From assembly GCF_000812665.2 (NCBI RefSeq), contig NZ_CP014327.1, positions 1,579,501 through 1,643,500 of the forward strand: DNA of 64,000 bases, given 5' to 3'. Shown piece after piece: positions 27,598 to 35,768 of the stretch. A model generated the notes under the pieces. It did not search any database, was not told the DNA's origin, and saw only the letters and a program-made list of their open reading frames with translations. The translations under genes were made by a program, and so were the position numbers. Source of the stretch: Falsihalocynthiibacter arcticus (GTDB taxonomy: Bacteria > Pseudomonadota > Alphaproteobacteria > Rhodobacterales > Rhodobacteraceae). The first letter of the stretch is position 1, and each line of letters begins with the position of its first letter.

Positions 27598-27794
27598 TTG
27601 TACACCCGTCACGGAAAGTTAACAAAAGCGTTACAAATTCCTTAATGTTTTCAGTCGCTTGTTCGGCTTTTATAAAAGTTCCGTTTAATATCAGGGAGTT
27701 GCGAATGTGCCTAAAAAATAGGCAATGCGGCGAGAAGGCCCAAAACAAAGGGAAAAACGACGATCACGGAAACTTATCAACCTAGTTATCCACA
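27598..27794. promoter_or_regulatory. DnaA-box-like sites and AT-rich region upstream of uvrC
   Basis: The 280-bp gap between the SDR gene and uvrC holds one perfect DnaA box, TTATCCACA (27786-27794), and two sites with seven of nine matches, TTATCAACC (27774-27782) and TTGTACACC (27598-27606). An AT-rich stretch (AAAGTTAACAAAAGCG and following) lies between them. These could link uvrC expression to DnaA. I do not call an origin, because the usual neighbours of an alphaproteobacterial oriC (such as hemE) are absent. Confidence 0.4.
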
Positions 27795-27859
27795 GAAACC
27801 GTGGACATGTTTTCTCTTGCTCCCATAGCGAATAGATTGCAGGGCAGAATGGAATCACA

Positions 27860-29772
27860 ATGACGAACGATGCAGTCCCTCATGCTGACCCCGAGTCAGA
27901 AAAAATTGACGCCGCCGAGGTGAGCGCGCCTCTTGTGGGGCATGCGCGCGTGCAGGGGTATTTGCATACCCTCGACAACTCTCCGGGGGTCTATCGGATG
28001 CTCGATAGCGAGGCGCGGGTGCTCTATGTGGGCAAGGCGCGCAACCTTCGCAAACGTGTAAGTAACTATGCCAATCCCAACGGCCACACGGGGCGGATTT
28101 TGCGGATGATCTCGGAGACCGCCGAGATGATGTTCCTGACAACGCGTACCGAAACCGAGGCGTTATTGCTTGAGCAAAACCTGATCAAGCAACTCAAGCC
28201 GAAATACAACGTGTTGTTGCGCGACGACAAAAGTTTTGCCAATATTTTTGTCTCAACAGAGCATGATTTTCCACCGGTAAAAAAACACCGTGGGCGCAAG
28301 GGGGCGAAAGGAAACTACTATGGACCCTTTGCCAGCGCGAGTTCCGTAAACCGGACGCTCAACCAACTTCAGAAGGTTTTCTTGCTGCGCGATTGCACGG
28401 ATGCCACCTTTGAAGGGCGAACGCGACCCTGCTTGCAATATCAAATTAAACGCTGCTCAGCCCCTTGTGTGGGGTTGGTCAGTAAGTCCGACTATGCGCA
28501 ATTGGTCAGTGATGCGGAGCGGTTCTTGCAAGGCAAATCAACCAATGTTCAGGCCACACTGGCGGCAGAAATGGCGTCGGCGAGCGAGGCGCTTGAGTTT
28601 GAACGGGCGGCTGCGTTGCGGGACCGGATCAAGGCGCTAACGCAAGTGCAGCAGAACCAAGGGATTAATCCGCGCGGTGTAGCGGAGGCGGATATTGTCG
28701 CTCTCCATATGGAAGGCGGGCAGGCCTGCGTGCAGGTGTTCTTTATTCGGGCCAACCAAAATTGGGGCAACCGAGATTTCTATCCACGGGTCGGTTTGGA
28801 TATTTCCCCCGCCGAGGCGCTGCAGGCGTTTTTGGGCCAGTTTTACGACAACAAGCAGCCGCCCAAGCAAGTGATCCTGTCGCATGATATCGAAGACAAA
28901 GACTTGATGACGGAAGCCTTGAGCCAAAGGGCAGAGCGTCGGGTCGAGGTGCTGGTGCCCCTGCGTGGCGAGAAACACGAACTTGTGGCCAATGCCAGTC
29001 GCAACGCCCGCGAAAGCCTCGCGCGCAAGATGTCCGAAACTGCGGCGCAAAGCAAATTACTGGCGGGGGTTGCCGAAGCCTTTGACCTGCCCAAAACACC
29101 CAAACGCATCGAAGTCTACGACAACTCACATATTTCGGGCACCAATGCCGTGGGCGGCATGATCGTTTCGGGGCCAGAAGGGTTTATCAAAAGCCAGTAC
29201 CGCAAATTTAATATCAAAGACACGGATATAACCCCGGGGATGACTTTGGCATGATGAAAGAGGTGCTTTCGCGGCGCTTTAAACGTTTGTTGAAGGAAGA
29301 TCCCGAGCGCACCAGCGGGACGTGGCCCGACCTCCTGCTCATTGATGGTGGCGCGGGGCAGGTCAGTGCTGTGCGCGAAATCATGGTCGAATACGGCGTT
29401 GGCGATATTCCGATGGTGGGCGTGGCCAAGGGCATAGATCGTGACCACGGCAAAGAAGAGTTTCACCGCACGGGCAAGCGCCCGATGGCGCTCCGCCACA
29501 ACGACCCTGTTTTGTACTTCATCCAACGTATGCGCGACGAGGTGCACCGTTTTGCGATTGGCACTCACCGCGCAAAACGGTCCAAAGCCTTTAGTGCGAC
29601 GCCTCTTGATGATGTTCCAGGCGTAGGCGCGGCGAGGAAACGTGCGCTTTTGGCGCATTTCGGCAGCGCAAAGGCCGTGTCGCGGGCTGGTTTGTCCGAT
29701 TTAAAAGCAGTAGAAGGAATTTCGGGCGCTATGGCCGAAACCCTCTATGATTTTTTCCACGAAAAAGGGTAA
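27860..29772 (+). pseudogene. uvrC: Excinuclease ABC subunit C (uvrC), frameshifted by one base
   Basis: UvrC makes both incisions in nucleotide excision repair. The amino part has the GIY-YIG nuclease ([27 protein letters not shown]), CxxY-type central sequence and UVR domain ([19 protein letters not shown]), then the first part of the RNase H-like nuclease ([18 protein letters not shown]). It ends at TGA after ITPGMTLA. The family continues [14 protein letters not shown], which is read in the next frame if one G is added to the four-G run at 29236-29239. The rest ([24 protein letters not shown], and the HhH pair to the end) is intact; total 637 residues. A sequencing slip is likely. Note that the downstream half has its own ATG overlapping the TGA (ATGA), so a split, coupled product is formally possible. 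Confidence 0.85.
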
Positions 29773-29781
29773 CAAGGTCAC

Positions 29782-30450
29782 ATGACTTGGAACATACCAA
29801 ATATTCTCACGGTTGTCCGCCTCTTGGCCGCGCCGTTTCTCGCCCTCGGGTTTATTTTCTTGCCGCGCGGGTTTGCCGATTGGTTTGCCTTGACGCTTTT
29901 TGTGGGCGCGGCCCTGACCGATTATATCGACGGCTATCTTGCCCGTAAGTGGAAGCAGATCAGCAAATTTGGCACCATGCTTGATCCCATCGCGGATAAG
30001 GCGATGGTCGTTATTGCCTTGATGGTGCTTGTCGGGGTTTGGAATATGAACCCCTTTGTGGTGTTCCCCGCGACGATCATCATGTTCCGCGAAGTTTTTG
30101 TGAGTGGATTGCGTGAGTTTTTGGGCGCGGACGCAGGCAAACTCAAGGTCACCAAACTGGCGAAATGGAAAACCACGGCGCAAATGGTGGCGATCTCTGT
30201 GCTGCTCGCGCAGGGAATTTTTGAACATTATTTTTGGGCGTTTACGATTGGTATGGATCAAGGGATTATTTCCAGCATCCTCGCTGGTGATACGGCCGAT
30301 CACATGGGCCTTTGGTGGCTGCGCTTTGGCGCGCTCGCGACGCATTATGCAGGCCTATGGATCTTGTGGATTGCTGCGGTACTGACCCTGATTACGGGGT
30401 GGGATTATTTCAATAAATCGCGGCCCTATCTTGCGGATGAGCCAAAATGA
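29782..30450 (+). CDS. pgsA: CDP-diacylglycerol-glycerol-3-phosphate 3-phosphatidyltransferase
   Basis: PgsA makes phosphatidylglycerol phosphate, the committed step to phosphatidylglycerol and cardiolipin, in the inner membrane. The CDP-alcohol phosphotransferase signature DxxDGxxARxxxxxxxxGxxxDxxxD is complete from Asp47 (DYIDGYLARKWKQ ... FGTMLDPIADK). Four or five further hydrophobic helices follow. The stop overlaps the start of moaD by four bases, so an unrelated lipid gene and cofactor genes share an operon. Confidence 0.94.
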   Translation: MTWNIPNILTVVRLLAAPFLALGFIFLPRGFADWFALTLFVGAALTDYIDGYLARKWKQISKFGTMLDPIADKAMVVIALMVLVGVWNMNPFVVFPATIIMFREVFVSGLREFLGADAGKLKVTKLAKWKTTAQMVAISVLLAQGIFEHYFWAFTIGMDQGIISSILAGDTADHMGLWWLRFGALATHYAGLWILWIAAVLTLITGWDYFNKSRPYLADEPK

Positions 30451-30695
30451 TTGATGTGATGTATTTCGCATGGGTGCGCGAACGGATTGGTCTGCCCAAG
30501 GAGCAGATCGAGACCTCGGCCAAAACCGTGATGGATTTGGTTGAGGAATTGCGTGGCCGCGAAGAACGTTATGCCCTTGCTTTTGAGGACCTCGCGTCGC
30601 TCAGGGTCGCAATTGACCAAGAACTTACAGAGTTTGACGCGCCTTTGGCTGGCGCACGGGAAGTGGCTTTCTTCCCGCCGATGACTGGGGGCTAG
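30447..30695 (+). CDS. moaD: Molybdopterin synthase small subunit MoaD
   Basis: MoaD is the ubiquitin-like sulfur carrier of molybdopterin synthase. The 82-residue product has the beta-grasp pattern and ends in the required Gly-Gly (VAFFPPMTGG), which is thiocarboxylated to donate sulfur to precursor Z. It is coupled to pgsA (ATGA) and followed after three bases by moaE, its partner subunit. Confidence 0.93.
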   Translation: MIDVMYFAWVRERIGLPKEQIETSAKTVMDLVEELRGREERYALAFEDLASLRVAIDQELTEFDAPLAGAREVAFFPPMTGG

Positions 30696-30698
30696 GCC

Positions 30699-31148
30699 GT
30701 GGATATCCGCGTGCAGGAGCTTGAATTTGACGCAGGCGTTGAGCTTGCGCGCTTTACCGCGGCATCGGGTTCCGCAGGGGCCATCGTGACGTTCACAGGC
30801 ATCGTGCGGGATACGCCGGACGGCGATTTGGACCGGATGGAAATAGAGCATTATCCCGGAATGACCGAACGCGCGCTGGGCGAGATCGCACAAAAGGCGC
30901 AGGACCGTTGGGACTTGAGCAACCTACTTATCCTGCACCGTTTTGGCGACTTGAAAACGGGGGAAACCATCATGATGGTCGCCACGGCGTCGCGCCATCG
31001 GGTCGCTGCCTTTGAAGCCGCAGAGTACCTTATGGATTATTTAAAATCCCGCGCGCCGTTTTGGAAAAAAGAATTCACAAAATCCGGCGCAACTTGGGTT
31101 GCGTCCAAAAGGGACGATGAAGATGCCCTTAACCGCTGGAAGCCTTAA
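30699..31148 (+). CDS. moaE: Molybdopterin synthase catalytic subunit MoaE
   Basis: MoaE catalyses sulfur insertion into cyclic pyranopterin monophosphate together with MoaD. The 149-residue protein begins at a GTG and shows GAIVTFTGIVRD, MEIEHYPGMTE, LLILHRFGDLKTGE, and the active-site segment MDYLKSRAPFWKKEF with the catalytic lysines. Its stop shares the palindrome TTAA with the stop of the convergent small coiled-coil gene. Confidence 0.95.
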   Translation: MDIRVQELEFDAGVELARFTAASGSAGAIVTFTGIVRDTPDGDLDRMEIEHYPGMTERALGEIAQKAQDRWDLSNLLILHRFGDLKTGETIMMVATASRHRVAAFEAAEYLMDYLKSRAPFWKKEFTKSGATWVASKRDDEDALNRWKP

Positions 31149-31471
31149 GCGCCGTTGGTTTTTTCAATATAGATACGGAGTTCTTCGGCTTCGTGACGAG
31201 ACGTCCGAAGGCCATCCATAGCTGCACTCAATTCCGCCTCTGTCTGGGAAATATGGCTGTTCAGTTCGGACTCGCGTTGTTCCAAATAGGTGATGGCCTG
31301 ATCGCGCAATTCCTCGGCCTCATGCAAGGCCTGCGCCATTTTCTCAAGTTCGCCTATGTCCGCTTTTGACACGCGACTAAACCGATGCACCAACCAATTG
31401 GCGAACCATCCCAGTGCAAAAGCCACAAATAGGATAATTGCCGTCGCGGCAATAAACTCAATTCCGTTCAT
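31145..31471 (-). CDS. Small membrane-anchored coiled-coil protein
   Basis: A 108-residue protein with one amino-terminal transmembrane helix (about residues 5-27, FIAATAIILFVAFALGWFANWL) and a long heptad-like helix to the end (about 38-105, rich in Glu, Leu and Ala). I do not recognise a named family. Its ATG overlaps the stop of the upstream OmpA-family gene by four bases, so the two are made together and may act together at the envelope. Function unknown. Confidence 0.7.
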   Translation of the reverse strand: MNGIEFIAATAIILFVAFALGWFANWLVHRFSRVSKADIGELEKMAQALHEAEELRDQAITYLEQRESELNSHISQTEAELSAAMDGLRTSRHEAEELRIYIEKTNGA

Positions 31472-33387
31472 TCAGTGGCCTCTTGCTCGGTTTCTTCAGT
31501 CGCGCCTTCTTGGGGCGCGTCGGTTTCTGGGTCTAGCGCGGATGCCGGACCCTCTTCTTGTGTGGCGTCATCTTCTGGAAGTATCAATGTAAATTCAATA
31601 CGTCGATTGTCTTCGCGGCCTTCTTCGGTGTCATTGCTGGCGATGGGTGTAGTTTCGCCATACCCTAGAGCTTTCAGATTTCCGGTCAACACACGCCGCG
31701 CCATCAGGGCGTTAACGACGGCCTCGGCACGGGCTTGCGAGAGGTCATAGTTCATGCCGTCGCTGCCTTGGCTGTCTGTGTGACCCGCGATTTCCAAGGG
31801 GACGCCTTCGCATTCTTTCATCAAAGCTGCAATTTGATCGATGGAGGAGAGAGACTCAGAGGAGATGGTATCCGCGCCCGGTGCGAAGTTGATTTTGTTG
31901 GCTTGAATGACTGCGTTGATTGAAGTCACACATTCTTGCGGTGTGGGAAGGGCCGCGACCGGATCTAAGGCCTCGTTATAAACCACGTCAAAGGTGACGT
32001 CTGTGCCTTCGGGGAGTTGGGTTGCCAGCATGGCCGCGAGTTGTGCATTCGTGTCCAGATTGCCCGTGACCCCTTTGACTGTCAGGCTGTTTGCCCCGAC
32101 TACAACGGAGCCATTGTTGAGTTCTGCAAGGGCTGCAAGGCCCGAGAAAACCCGCATGGGCCAGCCCGCAGGTAAGTCCGGATCGAGGCTCAAGGGCGCA
32201 TAAACCGTGTCCCGTCCAAAGCGTGCCCGCGCATAGCTTTGCGCCGCTTTGCGCACACGTTCAGTTGGAACCCGACCGCGCAGCTGGACCTGCCCCTCGG
32301 GGCTTAGGGTGGCCACAAAATCAATCGGACCTTCAAGGCGCGTGGTGGTCTCCTCGGATTCAGGCAATGTAGCGGATAATGAGAATAGCAGCGGGAGGTC
32401 GGCTTCTAGCTCGGCAATTGTAGTGTTGAAAAGCTCCACATCGGTGCCTTCGTCTGCGATTACGGTAACATCTGCATCCGCGAAACTAAGCGAGCCGCCA
32501 CCGAGTTTTACCAGCGCGCGGATACCTGTTTCAACGGCTTCGCCCCAATGTGTGGTGGGGACGCCAAGGCCGAGTGTGCAATTGGAAACCCCTTTAAGGC
32601 CAGCTGCCTGAGCCGCCGCAAGGATGCGTGCTTGGGTGGGAATGGTGTCTGCGGCGCAAGCGTCAAAACGAGCGACGCCATCCTTGAGGACGAACCGAAG
32701 CGAGAAGGGGGTCAAGACGGGGCGCGGGGCAGAAATCGACAGGTAAAGTTTGGCGGTCTGGGGGGCAGCACGGCGCAGCGCTTTTTCAAGTTCCGCCCGC
32801 TCACCTTGGGATTCACTCACGGCGGTAATCGAGATACTATTCGCCGAAAGGGATATTTTTGAACGCTTAAGTTGCGCAAGCGCGCGGTAGCTATAGAGGA
32901 GTGCTTGATCCCAGCCTTCGGGTGCCGGGTACGGGGCCGATTGAAGAAAGTCGACGATTGGCGTGCCTTTGGTCGCGTCGCGAAGGGCCTCAAGGAAGGC
33001 TTCGCGATCAAACTCCTCGGGGATAAGCCCGATGAGAGAGATGCCATCGGTGTTTTGAAGAATCTCAATGGTGAAATCGGGCGCGGCAATGCTTTCGGCT
33101 TCGGCAACGTCGATAAAGTCCGCAATGCGCGATGGATCAACTACGTTCCCCGCACTTGTTAGCGCTCTAAAACGGGCTGCTTCGGTGGGGGCAGTGCCCG
33201 TCAATATGACCTGCAGGCCGTCAACGTCCACATTTGTCCAATTCATTTGCTGCTCACTCAGAGCTTCGCCAACGGCGGCCCCAGAGTATTTTTCGATAGC
33301 CCCAACGGCGAAATAGGCGGCCATGATGGCCAAAACGGCCGCTGCGAGAAAGGCGAAGACGCCTGCCAATGTGGAAAGTGAGCGCAT
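31468..33387 (-). CDS. OmpA-family envelope protein with repeated BON-like domains
   Basis: A 639-residue protein with an amino-terminal signal anchor (about residues 5-30), a long middle of repeated alpha/beta units containing VDVDGLQVILTGTAPTE-like and PEGQVQLRGRVPTERVRKAA sequences that resemble BON domains, and an OmpA-type peptidoglycan-binding domain at about 505-605 (HTDSQGSDGMNYDLSQARAEAVVNAL, GYGETTPIASNDTEEGREDNRRIEF). The tail is strongly acidic (ATQEEGPAS ... ETEQEATE). It probably ties the inner membrane or periplasm to the cell wall. It is coupled to the coiled-coil protein downstream. The repeat assignment is by eye. Confidence 0.8.
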   Translation of the reverse strand: MRSLSTLAGVFAFLAAAVLAIMAAYFAVGAIEKYSGAAVGEALSEQQMNWTNVDVDGLQVILTGTAPTEAARFRALTSAGNVVDPSRIADFIDVAEAESIAAPDFTIEILQNTDGISLIGLIPEEFDREAFLEALRDATKGTPIVDFLQSAPYPAPEGWDQALLYSYRALAQLKRSKISLSANSISITAVSESQGERAELEKALRRAAPQTAKLYLSISAPRPVLTPFSLRFVLKDGVARFDACAADTIPTQARILAAAQAAGLKGVSNCTLGLGVPTTHWGEAVETGIRALVKLGGGSLSFADADVTVIADEGTDVELFNTTIAELEADLPLLFSLSATLPESEETTTRLEGPIDFVATLSPEGQVQLRGRVPTERVRKAAQSYARARFGRDTVYAPLSLDPDLPAGWPMRVFSGLAALAELNNGSVVVGANSLTVKGVTGNLDTNAQLAAMLATQLPEGTDVTFDVVYNEALDPVAALPTPQECVTSINAVIQANKINFAPGADTISSESLSSIDQIAALMKECEGVPLEIAGHTDSQGSDGMNYDLSQARAEAVVNALMARRVLTGNLKALGYGETTPIASNDTEEGREDNRRIEFTLILPEDDATQEEGPASALDPETDAPQEGATEETEQEATE

Positions 33388-33446
33388 GAAGACCCTGTCT
33401 TGGATGAGAGTTGCCCTTGTTTAGGCGCTTCGTCCCATGGGTTCAA

Positions 33447-34430
33447 TCACAGGAATAAGCATGCGGCGAAAAACAGCACAGGCAACAACCCCGCTTCGCG
33501 ATTTGAACGGAAAAGCCGCAGGCACATTGACACGTCATCCCCGTCAAACAAGCGCATTTGCCACGCGAGATGCCATCCCAACGCCCAAGGCCCACCCAGA
33601 GCGACAACAAGCAAGAGTGGGTTTTCGCGCGGCGCGGTTGCAAGGATAACCGCCAGCCCCATCAAACCAACCGTTCCCATTAAGAAATACCGAAGCGCAA
33701 CACGGGTGCGATCGCCAAAAAGAAGCGCTGTGGATTTGACGCCAATCATGGCGTCATCCTCCTTGTCTTGATGCGCATAGATAGTGTCGTAAAACAGCGT
33801 CCACGTGATCCCAGCAAGATAAAGCGCAATCACCGCGCCGTCGATCACGCCAGTATGCGCCACATAGGCCACCAATGCGCCCCAGTTAAAGGCGATCCCG
33901 AGGAAAACCTGCGGCCACCAAGTGAACCGTTTGGCAAAAGGATAAATAGCCACGGGCACAAGCGCCACGATCCCAAGAATGATCGCAGGCAGGGGAAAAC
34001 TAAACAGGATCAAGGCGGAAATTGCCACCTGTGCCACCATCCAGATCAAAGCGCCGCGCACGCTGACTTGGCCCGATGGGATGGGGCGGGACTTGGTGCG
34101 CTCAACGAGGCCGTCGAAGTTGCGGTCGCTGATATCGTTCCATGTACACCCCGCGCCGCGCATCAAAAATGCGCCAAGCCCGCAGCCCACCGCGATCCAA
34201 AGATCGGCGAACGACGCGCTGCCCGATGACAGCATCGCCAAACACACGCCCCACAAGCAGGGAATATACAAAAGCCACGCACCTATTGGCCGATCCGCCC
34301 GCGACAACCGCAAATAGGGGCGAGTGGCTTCTGGTGCAAAGAGGTCCACCCAATTGCCAACTGGCGCATCCTGAACGGGCGCCGCAGATTTAGGGGCATT
34401 GGCCTCTGGAATTTCGGGTGTGTCGGGCAT
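33447..34430 (-). CDS. ubiA: 4-hydroxybenzoate polyprenyltransferase UbiA
   Basis: UbiA attaches the polyprenyl tail to 4-hydroxybenzoate in ubiquinone synthesis, in the inner membrane. The 327-residue protein has eight or nine hydrophobic helices and both aspartate-rich motifs: NDISDRNFDGLVERTKSRP and DTIYAHQDKEDD. About 40 polar residues precede the first helix, so the start might be later. It is divergent from rsmE with only 11 bases between the start codons, so the promoters must overlap the reading frames. Confidence 0.95.
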   Translation of the reverse strand: MPDTPEIPEANAPKSAAPVQDAPVGNWVDLFAPEATRPYLRLSRADRPIGAWLLYIPCLWGVCLAMLSSGSASFADLWIAVGCGLGAFLMRGAGCTWNDISDRNFDGLVERTKSRPIPSGQVSVRGALIWMVAQVAISALILFSFPLPAIILGIVALVPVAIYPFAKRFTWWPQVFLGIAFNWGALVAYVAHTGVIDGAVIALYLAGITWTLFYDTIYAHQDKEDDAMIGVKSTALLFGDRTRVALRYFLMGTVGLMGLAVILATAPRENPLLLVVALGGPWALGWHLAWQMRLFDGDDVSMCLRLFRSNREAGLLPVLFFAACLFL

Positions 34431-34441
34431 AAGTTAAGTCC

Positions 34442-35161
34442 ATGAAAGCAAAGATTAGACTTTATGTAGAACAGGGCCTAGGGGTTGGGCAATCAATTCC
34501 TCTGGATCGCGATCAGGCGCATTACCTTTTTGGGGTGATGCGGCAACCAGTTGGCGCCTATATCGCGCTGTTTAATGGTCGCGACGGTGAGTATTTGGCG
34601 CGCATTGTTGAGGCAGGAAAACGCGGGGGCGTGTTGGAATGCGAGACGCAGAGCCGCCTTCTGCAAATGCCGCCCGACCTGTGGCTTTGTTTTGCTCCGA
34701 TCAAAAAGGCGCGCACGGATTTTATCGTCGAGAAAGCCGCCGAAATGGGCGCGATGCGCATTTGCCCCATTCAAACAGAATTCACCAATTCGGAACGGAT
34801 TCGCCGCGACCGCCTTCAAGCCCACGCGGTTGAGGCAGCCGAGCAATGTGGCGGCACATATGTGCCCGAAGTCGCCGATTTACAGCGGCTTGACCGTCTG
34901 CTCGACGCGTGGCCGACGGACCGCAATATCATGTTTTGCGATGAAAATCTTGCGGGAGCTGGCGAAGTTCTAGGCAAGGCTACGGGTGACAAATGGGCGA
35001 TCCTCATCGGCCCTGAGGGTGGTTTTTCCGAAGCCGAACGCAAACGCCTCCATGCGTTCCCCTTTACGCATGCTGTAAGTCTTGGGCCACGAATTTTGCG
35101 CGCAGATACTGCCGCGGTTGCGGCACTCACCCTTTGGCAAACACATCTCGGAGACTGGTGA
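34442..35161 (+). CDS. rsmE: 16S rRNA (uracil1498-N3)-methyltransferase RsmE
   Basis: RsmE methylates U1498 of 16S rRNA with SAM. The 239-residue SPOUT-class protein has an amino-terminal PUA-like part (HYLFGVMRQPVGAYIALFNGRDGEY), then KKARTDFIVEKAAEMG, and the knot motifs LIGPEGGFSEAERK and SLGPRILRADTAAVAALTL. It ends two bases before the next start, and gshA follows that gene; rsmE beside gshA is a common order in this family of bacteria. Confidence 0.95.
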   Translation: MKAKIRLYVEQGLGVGQSIPLDRDQAHYLFGVMRQPVGAYIALFNGRDGEYLARIVEAGKRGGVLECETQSRLLQMPPDLWLCFAPIKKARTDFIVEKAAEMGAMRICPIQTEFTNSERIRRDRLQAHAVEAAEQCGGTYVPEVADLQRLDRLLDAWPTDRNIMFCDENLAGAGEVLGKATGDKWAILIGPEGGFSEAERKRLHAFPFTHAVSLGPRILRADTAAVAALTLWQTHLGDW

Positions 35162-35162
35162 T

Positions 35163-35711
35163 ATGAGTTTTGTTCGGCCTGAAGTTCTCGAAAGACTCAA
35201 GCAGTATCAGGAAGTTGCTTGGGGAATCGCCGCGGTGGTTCTCGGAGTGATCGGATTTTTGGCGGGCGGCTTCATAACGTTCATTTCCATTCCGCTCCTA
35301 TTAGCGGGGGCGGCGTTTGTCTTCTTGGGTTTGCGCCGCGCACGGTTTCGTATCCTTCGCGCAAAGGCCCCTATCTCTGACGGCGTCGTGGAAATGGTGG
35401 AGCAAGAAGTGACCTTCTTCTCCAGCGGAATTGGCGGCACTATCGCGATGGATCAAGTCGTCAAAATTGAGATTCAAACCATCGACAAAGGCCCAAATAC
35501 GCAGGCTATGCATTGGATCTTCTATCAACGCGACGGTCAACCCGTACGTATTCCTTCGGGGGCGGTTGGGGCCGAAGGCCTTTTTGATGCGCTTGTCGCT
35601 TTTCCGGGGGCTGACTACGAAAAAGTGATCGCCGCCAGCCAATCAACCCAGAATAGCCGTTTCCTGATCTGGCAGGATGAGGGCTATATCTCGCGGCGAA
35701 TGTTGCATTGA
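35163..35711 (+). CDS. Hypothetical protein with two membrane helices
   Basis: A 182-residue protein I cannot name. Two hydrophobic segments at about residues 18-36 and 38-56 (AAVVLGVIGFLAGGFITF, SIPLLLAGAAFVFLGL) are followed by a soluble beta-rich domain (about 65-175; GVVEMVEQEVTFFSSGIGGTIAMDQV) that ends in DEGYISRRMLH. It starts one base after the rsmE stop, so it belongs to the rsmE-gshA transcript. The arrangement of two helices followed by a small PH-like domain is suggestive, but I claim no function. Confidence 0.65.
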   Translation: MSFVRPEVLERLKQYQEVAWGIAAVVLGVIGFLAGGFITFISIPLLLAGAAFVFLGLRRARFRILRAKAPISDGVVEMVEQEVTFFSSGIGGTIAMDQVVKIEIQTIDKGPNTQAMHWIFYQRDGQPVRIPSGAVGAEGLFDALVAFPGADYEKVIAASQSTQNSRFLIWQDEGYISRRMLH

Positions 35712-35768
35712 CATCCCCTAATTTTCACCTCACGACTTAAACCCCAATAACCCACTGGAGCCCGTCTC

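Noticed and set aside
27580-27859. A chromosomal replication origin
   Set aside because: Only one perfect DnaA box is present and the usual origin neighbours are missing. Without skew data the claim is not supported.
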